Of a stretch of 55,026 nucleotides of DNA, positions 1 through 8,300 are shown one piece after another. The position numbers and the translations under genes are program-made. Under the pieces are notes generated by a model, which saw nothing but the letters and a program-made list of their open reading frames with translations, was not told where the DNA came from and did not search any database. The number at the start of each line of letters is the position of its first letter. The first letter of the stretch is position 1. The stretch covers positions 1-55,026 of the forward strand of contig JAIXRH010000104.1 of assembly GCA_027485285.1 (NCBI GenBank). The letters are read 5' to 3'. This stretch comes from Comamonadaceae bacterium. Its GTDB lineage: Bacteria; Pseudomonadota; Gammaproteobacteria; Burkholderiales; Burkholderiaceae_C.

Positions 1-660
1 GACGTGGCAGAAGGTCACAAGACCGGCTTTTATTTAGACCAACGCGACAGCCGCAAGAAGTTTGCGGACTACGCCAAGCGCTTGCAGTTTCAGCGCGTGC
101 TCAATTGCTATTGCTACACAGGCGGCTTCACTGTGGCCGCTTTGGCGGGCGGTGCGGCACATGTGACGTCGATCGACTCCTCTGGCCCCGCGATCGCGCT
201 GGCCAAAGCCAACGTGGCGCTGAATGGCTTTGACGCCGCACGCACCACGATGATGGATGCGGATGTGAACGCGTCGTTGCGACAGTTCATTCAAGATGGC
301 CAAACCTTTGACGCCATTGTGCTGGACCCTCCTAAGCTTGCGCCGACTGCCGCGCACGCCGACCGCGCGGCGCGTGCTTACAAGGACATCAACCGTTTGG
401 CGTTCAAGTTGCTAGAGCCGGGCGGTGTGCTGTTTACCTACAGCTGCTCAGGTGGCATCAGCGCTGATTTGTTCCACAAAATCATCGCCTCGGCGGGCAT
501 TGACGCGCCGTGCGATGGCTACATCAGCGAGCGCATGCAAGGCGCGCCCGACCATCCGATGACGTTGACTTTCCCTGAGGGGGAATATCTCAAGGGTTTG
601 GTGGTGGTGAAAGCAGCGGAGCTGGTTGAAAAACCCAAGTCGGCCACAATATCGGGTTGA
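1..660 (+). CDS. RlmI-like class I rRNA methyltransferase, 5'-truncated by window edge
   Basis: C-terminal part of a SAM-dependent RNA methyltransferase resembling RlmI (23S rRNA m5C1962). The reading frame is open from base 1, so the gene begins outside the window. Visible are the GHKTGFYLDQRDSR segment that precedes the Rossmann fold in this family, the SAM-binding NCYCYTGGFTVAA motif, the acidic ribose-binding SIDSS strand, the catalytic-loop DPPKL, and the TYSCSG motif with the cysteine typical of m5C enzymes. The N-terminal PUA domain is not in view. It ends 31 bp before the cobW-type gene on the same strand. Confidence in the family is high; the exact target base is inferred from similarity. 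Confidence 0.85.
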   Translation, partial: DVAEGHKTGFYLDQRDSRKKFADYAKRLQFQRVLNCYCYTGGFTVAALAGGAAHVTSIDSSGPAIALAKANVALNGFDAARTTMMDADVNASLRQFIQDGQTFDAIVLDPPKLAPTAAHADRAARAYKDINRLAFKLLEPGGVLFTYSCSGGISADLFHKIIASAGIDAPCDGYISERMQGAPDHPMTLTFPEGEYLKGLVVVKAAELVEKPKSATISG

Positions 661-691
661 TTGAAACGTTTTAAAAAAAGGCTTCGCTTTT

Positions 692-1816
692 ATGTTGATC
701 CCCGCCACCATCCTGACCGGCTTTTTGGGCTCGGGCAAAACCACCTTGCTCAAGCGCGTGCTGACCGAGGCCCATGGTCAAAAGATTGCCATCATCGAAA
801 ACGAATTTGGCGAAGAAAACATCGACAACGAGATTTTGGTGTCTGACACCAACGAGCAAATCATCCAGATGAACAATGGTTGCGTGTGCTGCTCCATCCG
901 CGAAGACTTGCGCACCACGCTCCAATTGTTGGCCGCCAAAAAACGCAAGGGTTTGCTCGACTTCGACCGTGTGGTGATTGAAACCACCGGTTTGGCCGAC
1001 CCCGGCCCTGTGGCGCAAACCTTCTTCATGGACGACGAAATCGCCGAGAGCTTTTTGCTTGACTCCATCTTGACCTTGGTGGATGCCAAGCACGCCGCCC
1101 AGCAGTTGAACGACCGCCAAGAGGCTCGCCGCCAAGTGGGCTTTGCGGACCAAATTTTCATCAGCAAGGCCGACCTCGTGTCGCCCGCTGAGTTGGATGC
1201 TTTGCAGCACCGCTTGAAGCACATGAACCCACGCGCCCCACAGAAGGTGGTGCACTTTGGGGAAGTGGCGTTGAGCGAAGTGTTTGACCTGCGCGGCTTT
1301 AACCTGAACGCCAAGCTCGACATTGATCCCGACTTCTTGGGCGATGACGGCCACCATCACCACGATGGCGAGCATTGCGACCACCCATCGCACAAGCATG
1401 GCAACGCGCACGATGACCACGCGCATCACGACCATGACCATGCGCACGGTGAACATTGCGACCATCCTTCACACGCGCATGACCATGATCACGGGCCAGG
1501 CCACCATCACCACCACGATGACGACGTGAAGAGCTTTGTCTACAAGTCCAAGCGCCAGTTCGACCCTGCCAAGCTGGAAGACTTCCTAGGCGCCATCGTC
1601 AACATCTACGGCCCCAAGATGCTGCGCTACAAAGGCGTGCTCAATATGAAAGGCACCGAAAAGAAGGTGATCTTCCAAGGCGTGCACCAGTTGATGGGCA
1701 GCGATTTGGGCCCCGATTGGGCTGAAGGCGAAGAGCGCGTCAGCAAGATGGTGTTCATCGGCATCGACTTACCCAAAGACATCTTGGTCCAAGGACTTGA
1801 TCAATCCTTGGTTTGA
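692..1816 (+). CDS. CobW/COG0523-family GTPase (metallochaperone) with His-rich loop
   Basis: A 374-aa G3E-family GTPase of the CobW/YciC/ZigA type, thought to deliver zinc or another metal to client enzymes. Seen: P-loop GFLGSGKTT at residues 10-18, the metal-binding CxCC motif at C64-C67, ETTGLADP (Walker B/switch region), an SKAD guanine-specificity motif at 158-161 and the CobW C-terminal domain. Between the two domains (about residues 218-279) lies a very His/Asp-rich stretch that would bind many metal ions. No close Shine-Dalgarno is evident (AAAGG lies about 10 nt upstream). The substrate cannot be assigned. Long antisense ORFs here mirror the His-rich coding bias and are not genes. 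Confidence 0.9.
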   Translation: MLIPATILTGFLGSGKTTLLKRVLTEAHGQKIAIIENEFGEENIDNEILVSDTNEQIIQMNNGCVCCSIREDLRTTLQLLAAKKRKGLLDFDRVVIETTGLADPGPVAQTFFMDDEIAESFLLDSILTLVDAKHAAQQLNDRQEARRQVGFADQIFISKADLVSPAELDALQHRLKHMNPRAPQKVVHFGEVALSEVFDLRGFNLNAKLDIDPDFLGDDGHHHHDGEHCDHPSHKHGNAHDDHAHHDHDHAHGEHCDHPSHAHDHDHGPGHHHHHDDDVKSFVYKSKRQFDPAKLEDFLGAIVNIYGPKMLRYKGVLNMKGTEKKVIFQGVHQLMGSDLGPDWAEGEERVSKMVFIGIDLPKDILVQGLDQSLV

Positions 1817-1843
1817 TGAAATATGGCAGTTTTTGGAAATTTA

Positions 1844-1871
1844 TTGGCGCCTTGGGGTTTGTGGCTACAAT
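1844..1871 (+). promoter_or_regulatory. sigma-70-type promoter of the dksA-like gene
   Basis: A -35 box TTGGCG (1844-1849) and a -10 box TACAAT (1866-1871) are separated by 16 bp, in the gap behind the cobW-type gene. Transcription would start near 1878, about 50 nt before the GTG start of the dksA-like gene. Its position shows that the in-frame ATG at 1823 cannot be the gene's start if this promoter is used. Confidence 0.6.
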
Positions 1872-1930
1872 CCCGCGCGCCAGACCCGAGTCGCACACCC
1901 GTGCCGCCAGGGGCAGCAAGGAGACCCACA

Positions 1931-3091
1931 GTGAGTGCTAAATCCAAGAAAACTGCTTCTAAGAAGCCTGTTGATGCAAAAAAATCGGCCAAGTCGGTGA
2001 AAAAGTCTGTGGTGGTCAAGGCCCCAGTCAAGGCCGTTAAGCCTGCTGCCAAACCAGTGGCTAAAAAAGCAGCGCCAGTCAAAGTGACAGCGAAGAAGGC
2101 AGCGGCCAAGCCCGTTGCGCCAGCCAAGAAAGCGGCGGCGCCTACAAAGGCAGCGCCTTCAAAAGCAGTGGCGAAGACGGTGGTCGCTAAGAAGGCGGCT
2201 GCGCCAGCCAAAAAAACAGCACCTGCAAAAACACCTGTGAAGGCAGCGAAAGCGCCTGCTAAGACAGCCAAAGCCCCAGCGAAGGTCGCCAAGGCCCCAG
2301 CCAAAGTGGTCAAGGCACCTGCCAAAGCCGCGAAGGCACCCGTCAAGGCTGTGAAAGCCCCCGCCAAAGTGGCTGTGAAAGCGGCCAAGCCCGTGGCCAA
2401 AAAAGCTGCGGCTAAGTCAGCAACCAAAGTGGCGGCAGCGCCTGCACCGGTCGTGCATGTCACGCCCATCATTCCCGGCTACACCCCTGTGGTGCACAAG
2501 AAAAATTCCAGAGCGGCCAAGATGGCGGCTTTGGTCCCACCCCCGCCAGCTCAAGTGGTTGCGTCCAACGCAGCCAAGAACAGCTTTATGCCCATGACGG
2601 CACCCTCCGCCCCAACCATTGTTCCTGTGATACCTAAAAAAGACGCCAAGCTTGCCAATAACTGGAAGTCCAAAACCGCTGACCTGATGACCGATGCAGA
2701 AATCATCGCCATGCCTGACACAGAGTACATGAATGACATTCAAATGGCATTTTTCCGACTCAAACTCGTGCAGTTGAAAAACGAAGTCTTGGCCAACGCC
2801 AGCGAAACTACTGAGCATCTGCGTGAAGACACCGTGGTGGTGCCCGATCCAGCTGATCGCGCCACCATCGAAGAAGAACACGCATTGGAATTGCGCACAC
2901 GTGACCGTGAACGCAAGTTGCTCAAGAAGATTGAGCAGTCCATTCAGCGCATCGACAGCGGTGACTATGGCTATTGCGATGAAACCGGTGAAGCCATCGG
3001 TGTGGGTCGTTTGTTGGCCCGTCCCACGGCGAGTTTGTCGCTGGAAGCGCAAGAACGTCGCGAAATTAAGCAGCGCATGTTTGGAGATTGA
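1931..3091 (+). CDS. dksA: DksA-family RNA polymerase-binding factor with long Lys/Ala/Pro-rich N-terminal tail
   Basis: DksA binds the RNA polymerase secondary channel and acts with ppGpp in stringent control. I chose GTG 1931 because AAGGAG lies 7 nt upstream and the promoter at 1844-1871 excludes the ATG at 1823; this gives 386 aa against about 140-150 for ordinary DksA. Residues 1-190 are a histone H1/AlgP-like Lys/Ala/Pro tail, 190-245 a linker, and the DksA core starts near 248. The coiled-coil tip DxxDxA is intact (D306, D309, A311). Only one of the four zinc-finger cysteines remains (YCDET, then LSLEAQ in place of CxxC), a state I believe common in beta-proteobacterial DksA. The gene ends with its own terminator. 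Confidence 0.88.
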   Translation: MSAKSKKTASKKPVDAKKSAKSVKKSVVVKAPVKAVKPAAKPVAKKAAPVKVTAKKAAAKPVAPAKKAAAPTKAAPSKAVAKTVVAKKAAAPAKKTAPAKTPVKAAKAPAKTAKAPAKVAKAPAKVVKAPAKAAKAPVKAVKAPAKVAVKAAKPVAKKAAAKSATKVAAAPAPVVHVTPIIPGYTPVVHKKNSRAAKMAALVPPPPAQVVASNAAKNSFMPMTAPSAPTIVPVIPKKDAKLANNWKSKTADLMTDAEIIAMPDTEYMNDIQMAFFRLKLVQLKNEVLANASETTEHLREDTVVVPDPADRATIEEEHALELRTRDRERKLLKKIEQSIQRIDSGDYGYCDETGEAIGVGRLLARPTASLSLEAQERREIKQRMFGD

Positions 3092-3114
3092 CGGCCAAAA
3101 GGTCAAAAATCATC

Positions 3115-3145
3115 AAAAAGCAGGCCCATGGGCCTGCTTTTTTTA
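3115..3145 (+). terminator. rho-independent terminator after dksA
   Basis: An 18-nt perfect palindrome GCAGGCCCATGGGCCTGC flanked by AAAA on the left and a T7 tract on the right, 28 bp after the dksA stop. The symmetric A/T flanks could let it work in both directions, but only the plus strand has an upstream gene. Confidence 0.9.
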
Positions 3146-3392
3146 TGCCCGTTTATCTTCATAACCCACTTTTAGTGCCTTTTCTAAGTGCTTCATTTAT
3201 AACGATATTTATCTGCTACTCGGTATGCTAATATCGCTGTAAGTTGTTGATTTCATTGAAAAAATCACGCATTTGGGTGTTCTGAACTGGTTTTCCTGCT
3301 ACAGTGCAAATAAGTGCAATTAAGTGGTGAAAAGTGCCTTTTGGCCTTTTCGTCTTGGTTGTTTGTTTGCATGTGTAAAAAGGGTCACCAAC
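3146..3392 (+). promoter_or_regulatory. dcw promoter region with four-unit MraZ operator
   Basis: No gene lies between the dksA terminator and mraZ. Four AGTG cores sit exactly 10 bp apart (3303, 3313, 3323, 3333), three of them as AAGTG. Ten-bp-spaced repeats with an AAGTG-like core are the known kind of binding site for MraZ, the autorepressor encoded directly downstream. A possible extended -10 (TGCTACAGT, 3297-3305) lies just upstream of the array, but no convincing -35 goes with it. A loose inverted repeat CGATATT/AATATCG (3203-3209, 3230-3236) is further upstream; its role is unknown. Confidence 0.7.
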
Positions 3393-3821
3393 GTGTTTCA
3401 GGGTGCTTCATCGCTGAGTCTCGACGCCAAAGGTCGTTTGTCGGTGCCAACCCGGCATCGCGACGTTTTGAGCGCGACTGCGGCTGGGCAGCTCACGATC
3501 ACGCGTCACCCCCATGGGTGTCTGATGCTGTTTCCACGCACCGAGTGGGAGAAGTTTCGCGAACGCATTGCCGCACTGCCCATGAGCGCGCAATGGTGGA
3601 AACGTATCTTTTTGGGCAACGCGATGGATGTGGAGATGGACGGCACAGGCCGCATCCTCATCTCGCCTGAGCTGCGCACCGCAGCGGGCATCAGCAAGGA
3701 CACCATGTTGCTTGGCATGGGCAACCATTTTGAACTTTGGGACAAGGCGACTTACGAGTCGCAAGAGGCCCAAGCCATGCAGGGCGACATGCCCGATGTG
3801 TTCAAGGAATTTTCTTTTTAA
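3393..3821 (+). CDS. mraZ: transcriptional regulator MraZ
   Basis: First gene of the dcw cluster; a 142-aa AbrB-like DNA-binding protein that represses the cluster in other bacteria. The protein opens with [22 protein letters not shown] and carries the second repeat half [13 protein letters not shown], the two tandem swapped-hairpin motifs of the family. I chose GTG 3393: AGGG lies 8 nt upstream and the sequence then starts where the family starts. The longer ORF beginning at GTG 3324 would start inside the operator repeats and adds non-family residues. It is followed after 9 bp (or 3) by rsmH. Confidence 0.92.
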   Translation: MFQGASSLSLDAKGRLSVPTRHRDVLSATAAGQLTITRHPHGCLMLFPRTEWEKFRERIAALPMSAQWWKRIFLGNAMDVEMDGTGRILISPELRTAAGISKDTMLLGMGNHFELWDKATYESQEAQAMQGDMPDVFKEFSF

Positions 3822-3830
3822 AGGATGACG

Positions 3831-4748
3831 GTGGACACGCCATGGCTGCACACCACCGTCCTACTCAGCGAAGCTGTCGATGCCCTCGACATTCAGCCGG
3901 ACGGTACCTACGTAGATGCGACCTTTGGTCGCGGTGGGCACTCCCGACTGATTTTGTCCAAGCTTTCGCCCCAAGGGCGTTTGATCGCCTTCGACAAAGA
4001 CCTCGATGCGATTGCCGAGGCGAACACCATCCAAGACCCCCGCTTTTCGATTCGTCACCAAGGCTTCACGCACTTGGACGAGTTGGAGGCGGGCGCCATC
4101 AACGGCGTGCTGATGGATTTGGGGGTGAGCTCTCCCCAGATCGACAACCCAGCACGCGGTTTCTCTTTTCGACACGACGGTCCTTTGGACATGCGCATGG
4201 ACACCACCCGTGGCCAGAGCGTGTCCGAGTGGCTGGCAGAGGCAGAAGTCCAACACATCGCGGAGGTGATACGTGAATATGGCGAAGAACGGTTTGCTTT
4301 ACAGATTGCAAAGGCGATTGATGCTCGCAGACAAGAACGGGGCGTGCCTACATCCACCGCTGAACTGGCCCAGCTCGTGGCTGACACGGTCAAAACCCGC
4401 GAGCCGGGCAAGGACCCTGCAACGCGCACATTTCAGGCTTTTCGGATTTTCATCAACGCCGAGCTTGAGGAGTTGCAACAGGCGCTGAGCGCTTCGTTGC
4501 AGGTGTTGCGCCCTGGAGGTCGATTGGCAGTGATCAGTTTCCATTCCTTGGAAGACCGCATCGTCAAACAATTCATCACGCAGCATTCGCGTGAGGTGTA
4601 TGACCGCCGCGCACCTTTTGCTGCGCCAAAGGTGATGGACTTCAAAGCGATCGATCGCATCAAGCCCAGCGCTGCAGAGGTGGCGGGCAACCCGCGTTCG
4701 CGCAGCGCCATCATGCGCGTGGCTGAGCGTTTAGGGGGCGAGGCATGA
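3831..4748 (+). CDS. rsmH: 16S rRNA m4C1402 N4-methyltransferase RsmH
   Basis: Methylates N4 of C1402 in the 16S rRNA P-site. The protein (305 aa) shows [13 protein letters not shown] at the N-terminus, the SAM motif [23 protein letters not shown], and the C-terminal [13 protein letters not shown] typical of MraW/RsmH. Two starts are possible: ATG 3825 and GTG 3831. The only Shine-Dalgarno (AAGGA, 3821-3825) overlaps the ATG but sits 5 nt before the GTG, so I prefer 3831; the difference is two residues. The stop overlaps the ftsL start (ATGA). Confidence 0.93.
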   Translation: MDTPWLHTTVLLSEAVDALDIQPDGTYVDATFGRGGHSRLILSKLSPQGRLIAFDKDLDAIAEANTIQDPRFSIRHQGFTHLDELEAGAINGVLMDLGVSSPQIDNPARGFSFRHDGPLDMRMDTTRGQSVSEWLAEAEVQHIAEVIREYGEERFALQIAKAIDARRQERGVPTSTAELAQLVADTVKTREPGKDPATRTFQAFRIFINAELEELQQALSASLQVLRPGGRLAVISFHSLEDRIVKQFITQHSREVYDRRAPFAAPKVMDFKAIDRIKPSAAEVAGNPRSRSAIMRVAERLGGEA

Positions 4749-5053
4749 GCCGCGTGAGCGTGTTGCTGATGATGGCTGTGATGGCGAGTGCCTTGTATTT
4801 GGTGCGCACGCAGTACGAGTCGCGCTCGCTCACCATGGAGATTGATCGCGCCACCAGCTTGGCCCGTAACTTAGAAACAGAAAACGACCGCTTGGACGTG
4901 GAGCGCCGTGCGCAAGCCACACCGCTGCGTGTGGAAAAACTCGCGCGTGAGCAAATGAACATGCGCACCATCACACCAGCCATCACGCATTACGCCACCG
5001 TGCCGGGCGGTGCAACTGCATCGGCATCGGCTTCAGCGGAGGTTCGCCCATGA
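4745..5053 (+). CDS. ftsL: cell division protein FtsL
   Basis: A 102-aa bitopic divisome protein: short cytoplasmic N-terminus, one membrane helix (about residues 3-20, [17 protein letters not shown]), then a periplasmic heptad-rich segment ending near the conserved REQMNM region. FtsL forms the FtsQLB complex that activates FtsWI. Identity rests on size, topology and its position between rsmH and ftsI; FtsL sequences are poorly conserved. Start and stop both overlap neighbours by 4 bp (ATGA), implying translational coupling. Confidence 0.88.
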   Translation: MSRVSVLLMMAVMASALYLVRTQYESRSLTMEIDRATSLARNLETENDRLDVERRAQATPLRVEKLAREQMNMRTITPAITHYATVPGGATASASASAEVRP

Positions 5054-6789
5054 GCAGCCGCAGCGTGCAATACACCACCAGCCCTTTGCTTGCCAGCAAG
5101 ACGCCGATTTGGCGCAGCCAATTCATCGTGGCTGTGATTGCCGCGGGCTTTTTGGGTTTGGTGGCGCGCGCAGCCTATGTGCAGGTGATTGATAACGCGT
5201 TTTTCAAACGCCAAGGTGCGGTGCGTTTTGTGCGTACCTTGGAGCTGCCAGCCAACCGGGGCCGCATTTTGGACCGCCATGGCAACATCTTGGCGTCCAG
5301 TGTGCCCGTGCGTGGCATCACGGCCAACCCAGATGAAATAGACCGTGACCCCGTCAAGCTCAAAGCTTTGGCCAAGTTGCTAGGCATGAGCCAAGCTGAG
5401 CTGGATAAAAAGCTCAAAGACGAAGACAAAACCTACGTGATGCTCAAGCGCCAGGTGGAGGTGTCGGTTGCCAAGGAGGTGGCGGCGCTCAAAATCAAAG
5501 GCGTGTCAGACAGTCCTGAGTACAAGCGCATTTACCCAGAGGGCGAGTCGGTGGCGCACGTGGTGGGTTTTGCCAATTTAGAAAACGTAGGCCAAGAGGG
5601 CGTGGAGCTGACTTTCAACAAAGCCTTGGGTGGCAAAGCTGGTTCGCGTCGCGTGATCAAAGACCGTTTGGGTCGCGTGGTGGAAGACATTGGCGAAATG
5701 GTGCCGCCCTTGGATGGTCAAGATTTGCAGCTCAGCATCGACAGCAAGGTGCAGTACTTTGCTTACGAGAAGATCAAAGAAACCGTCATCGCCAACAAGG
5801 CTGCGGCCGGCAGTGTGGTGGTGCTCGATATCAAGACAGGCGAAGTGTTGGCCTTGGTCAACTACCCCAGTTACTCACCGGGCAAACGCGGCAACCTCAG
5901 TGGGGCCCAGCTTCGCAACCGCGCCCTCACAGACACATTTGAACCTGGCTCCACCATGAAACCCCTCGTGGTGGGTTTGGCTTTGGAGAAGGGCATTGTC
6001 AAGCCCGAAACCTTGATTCAAACGGCTCCCGGCAAGATGCAAATGGGCTCGGCCACCATCACCGATGCGCATCCACACGGCGTGTTGAGCGTGAATGAAA
6101 TCATTCAAAAATCCAGCAACGTGGGCACAGTCAAGATTGCCATGCAAATGCAGCCCCAAGACATGTGGGAAGTGTTCACGCAAATGGGTTTGGGTCAAAA
6201 GCCCCAAGTGCCGTTTCCGGGTGCAGTCGCTGGCAAGGTACGGCCCTACAAAACATGGCGTCCGATTGAGCAAGCCACCATGAGCTACGGCTATGGGTTG
6301 TCCACCAGTTTGTTTCAACTCGCACAGGCCTATACCGTGTTTGCGCATGACGGCGAGATGGTGCCCATGAGTTTGGTGAAAACCAATCAGGCGCAAGTCA
6401 GTGGCGCACGCGTGCTTTCGCCGCACAACGCTGCGGCCATGCGTCACATGTTGCACATGGTGACCATCCAAGGTGGCACAGCGCCCAAGGCGCAAACCAT
6501 GGGCTACTCGGTGGGCGGCAAAACAGGCACCGCGCACAAGGTGGAAGGCAAGGGCTACGCCAGCAAAAAATACCGAGGCTTCTTTGTTGGCATTGCGCCC
6601 ATTGACAACCCACGCATCGTGGTGGCCGTGATGGTGGATGAGCCCACCGGTGGCGCTTACTACGGCGGCGATGTGGCAGCACCCGTGTTCAGCCAAACCG
6701 TGCAACAAACCTTGCGCATGATGGGGGTGCAGCCCGACATGGCGGTCAAGCCCCAAGTGGTGACCAAGTTTGAGAAGGAGTCGTTTTGA
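5050..6789 (+). CDS. ftsI: peptidoglycan D,D-transpeptidase FtsI (PBP3)
   Basis: The septal cross-linking enzyme and a beta-lactam target, 579 aa. One membrane anchor lies near residues 20-42, followed by the class B dimerisation domain (ANRGRILDRHGNILA) and the transpeptidase domain. Catalytic motifs are complete: S301-T-M-K304, S355-S-N357 and K491-T-G493. It is flanked by ftsL (4-bp overlap) and murE (TGATG, 1-bp overlap), and pairs functionally with FtsW further along the cluster. Confidence 0.96.
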   Translation: MSSRSVQYTTSPLLASKTPIWRSQFIVAVIAAGFLGLVARAAYVQVIDNAFFKRQGAVRFVRTLELPANRGRILDRHGNILASSVPVRGITANPDEIDRDPVKLKALAKLLGMSQAELDKKLKDEDKTYVMLKRQVEVSVAKEVAALKIKGVSDSPEYKRIYPEGESVAHVVGFANLENVGQEGVELTFNKALGGKAGSRRVIKDRLGRVVEDIGEMVPPLDGQDLQLSIDSKVQYFAYEKIKETVIANKAAAGSVVVLDIKTGEVLALVNYPSYSPGKRGNLSGAQLRNRALTDTFEPGSTMKPLVVGLALEKGIVKPETLIQTAPGKMQMGSATITDAHPHGVLSVNEIIQKSSNVGTVKIAMQMQPQDMWEVFTQMGLGQKPQVPFPGAVAGKVRPYKTWRPIEQATMSYGYGLSTSLFQLAQAYTVFAHDGEMVPMSLVKTNQAQVSGARVLSPHNAAAMRHMLHMVTIQGGTAPKAQTMGYSVGGKTGTAHKVEGKGYASKKYRGFFVGIAPIDNPRIVVAVMVDEPTGGAYYGGDVAAPVFSQTVQQTLRMMGVQPDMAVKPQVVTKFEKESF

Positions 6790-8300
6790 TGAAACGACTG
6801 CATAGCCCCCAAGACGCCGCACAGTGGCTGCGTACCCAAGTGCGTGGCGTGTTGCACACCGACAGCCGTCGCGTGGGTGCGGGTGATGGTTTCATTGCTT
6901 GGCCTGGTGGTGTCACGGATGGCCGAGAGTTTGTGGCCTCAGCACTGAAGCAAGGCGCAACCGCCTGCGTGGTCGAACACGCAGGTGTTGAAAACTTTGC
7001 GTGGGGTGAGAGCGACGCCATCGCTACCTATGACGGATTGAAAGCTGCCAGCGGCTTGATTGCCGCTGCGTATCACGAACAACCCAGCCAGGCGTTGGAC
7101 GTGGTGGCCATCACAGGCACCAATGGCAAAACCTCCACCGCGTGGTGGTTGGCACATGCGCTGCAAAACGCAGGCCAGCGCTGCGCCCTGGTGGGTACCT
7201 TGGGTGTGGGCGAAGTGAGTCAGCTTGAAGTCACAGGCATGACCACCCCCGACCCTGTGCTGTTGCAAGCGAAGTTGCGCGACATGGTCGACGGTGGTGT
7301 GAGCGCTTGTGCGATCGAAGCCTCGTCCATTGGGTTGGCTGAGCACCGCTTAGACGGCACGCAGGTGCGCGTGGCCATGTTCACGAATTTCACGCAAGAC
7401 CATTTGGACTACCACGGCGACATGGCCAGCTATTGGCAAGCCAAGCTGGCGTTGTTTAACTGGGCGGGTTTGCAAGCGGCGGTGGTGAATGTGGATGACA
7501 TCGATGGCGCTGCCTTAGCGACGCAACTGCAAGCGCGGAGTGACCTCTGTGTGTGGACGGTGTCGTGTGCTGCCGATTCGTCTTCAGCCCCTGCGCAACA
7601 CATCGTGGCACGTCACATCCAACATGGTGCGATGGGCTTGTGCTTTGAGGTGGCTGAAGGTGAAGAAGTTCACGCCTTAGAGACGCAACTGGTCGGTCAC
7701 TACAACGTGAGCAATGTGTTGGGCGTCATGGCCTGCCTGCGTGCGTTGGGCTTCAGTTTGGCCGATGCCGTGCAAGCCTGCCGCGTGCTGCCCCCAGTGC
7801 CAGGCCGCATGCAAACCGTTGGTGTTGCCGGTGAGCCTTTGGTGGTGATTGACTACGCCCACACACCCGATGCGGTGGCGCTAGCGGTGCAAGCTTTGCT
7901 GCCCTTGGCCAAGTCACGCGGGGGTGAATTGACCTGTGTGTTGGGGTGCGGCGGTGAGCGCGATGCAACCAAGCGCCCCTTGATGGCGGCGGCTGCCGAG
8001 CAACATGCGCATCACGTGGTGCTGACCAGCGACAACCCGCGCAGCGAAGACCCACAAACTATTTTGAACCACATGCTCGCCGGCTTGCAACATCCGGCCA
8101 AGGCCATCGTGATGGCTGACCGTGCCCAAGCCATTGCACAAACCGTGCAACTCGCACGCAGGCAAGACGTGGTGTTGTTAGCAGGCAAAGGTCACGAAGA
8201 CTACCAAGAAATTTCAGGCGTCAAACATCCGTTCAGCGATGTGCAGCACGCACGCGAAGCCTTGCAACATCGCGCTGAAAAAAGGAGGGCGCATGTCTGA
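6789..8300 (+). CDS. murE: UDP-MurNAc-Ala-Glu:meso-diaminopimelate ligase MurE
   Basis: Cytoplasmic Mur ligase that adds the third stem-peptide residue. The 503-aa protein has the ATP-binding GTNGKT at 110-115, the EASSIGLAEHRLDG segment, and the DNPR signature at 415-418 that marks meso-DAP rather than lysine specificity. I use ATG 6789, which shares one base with the ftsI stop, rather than the TTG at 6786 just before it. The last 8 bp overlap murF. Confidence 0.95.
   Translation: MKRLHSPQDAAQWLRTQVRGVLHTDSRRVGAGDGFIAWPGGVTDGREFVASALKQGATACVVEHAGVENFAWGESDAIATYDGLKAASGLIAAAYHEQPSQALDVVAITGTNGKTSTAWWLAHALQNAGQRCALVGTLGVGEVSQLEVTGMTTPDPVLLQAKLRDMVDGGVSACAIEASSIGLAEHRLDGTQVRVAMFTNFTQDHLDYHGDMASYWQAKLALFNWAGLQAAVVNVDDIDGAALATQLQARSDLCVWTVSCAADSSSAPAQHIVARHIQHGAMGLCFEVAEGEEVHALETQLVGHYNVSNVLGVMACLRALGFSLADAVQACRVLPPVPGRMQTVGVAGEPLVVIDYAHTPDAVALAVQALLPLAKSRGGELTCVLGCGGERDATKRPLMAAAAEQHAHHVVLTSDNPRSEDPQTILNHMLAGLQHPAKAIVMADRAQAIAQTVQLARRQDVVLLAGKGHEDYQEISGVKHPFSDVQHAREALQHRAEKRRAHV

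Noticed and set aside
671-1465. 264-codon open frame antisense to the CobW-type gene
   Set aside because: It is the mirror of the His/Asp-rich coding stretch (GTG/ATG-rich complement gives Val/Met runs) and has no family features.
1823-1930. Upstream in-frame start for the dksA-like protein
   Set aside because: The segment contains a good -35/-10 promoter, lacks a Shine-Dalgarno and adds residues unlike DksA; GTG 1931 has AAGGAG.
3324-3392. Longer mraZ start at GTG 3324
   Set aside because: It lies in the AGTG operator repeats, and MraZ proteins start at the FQGASSL segment encoded from 3393.
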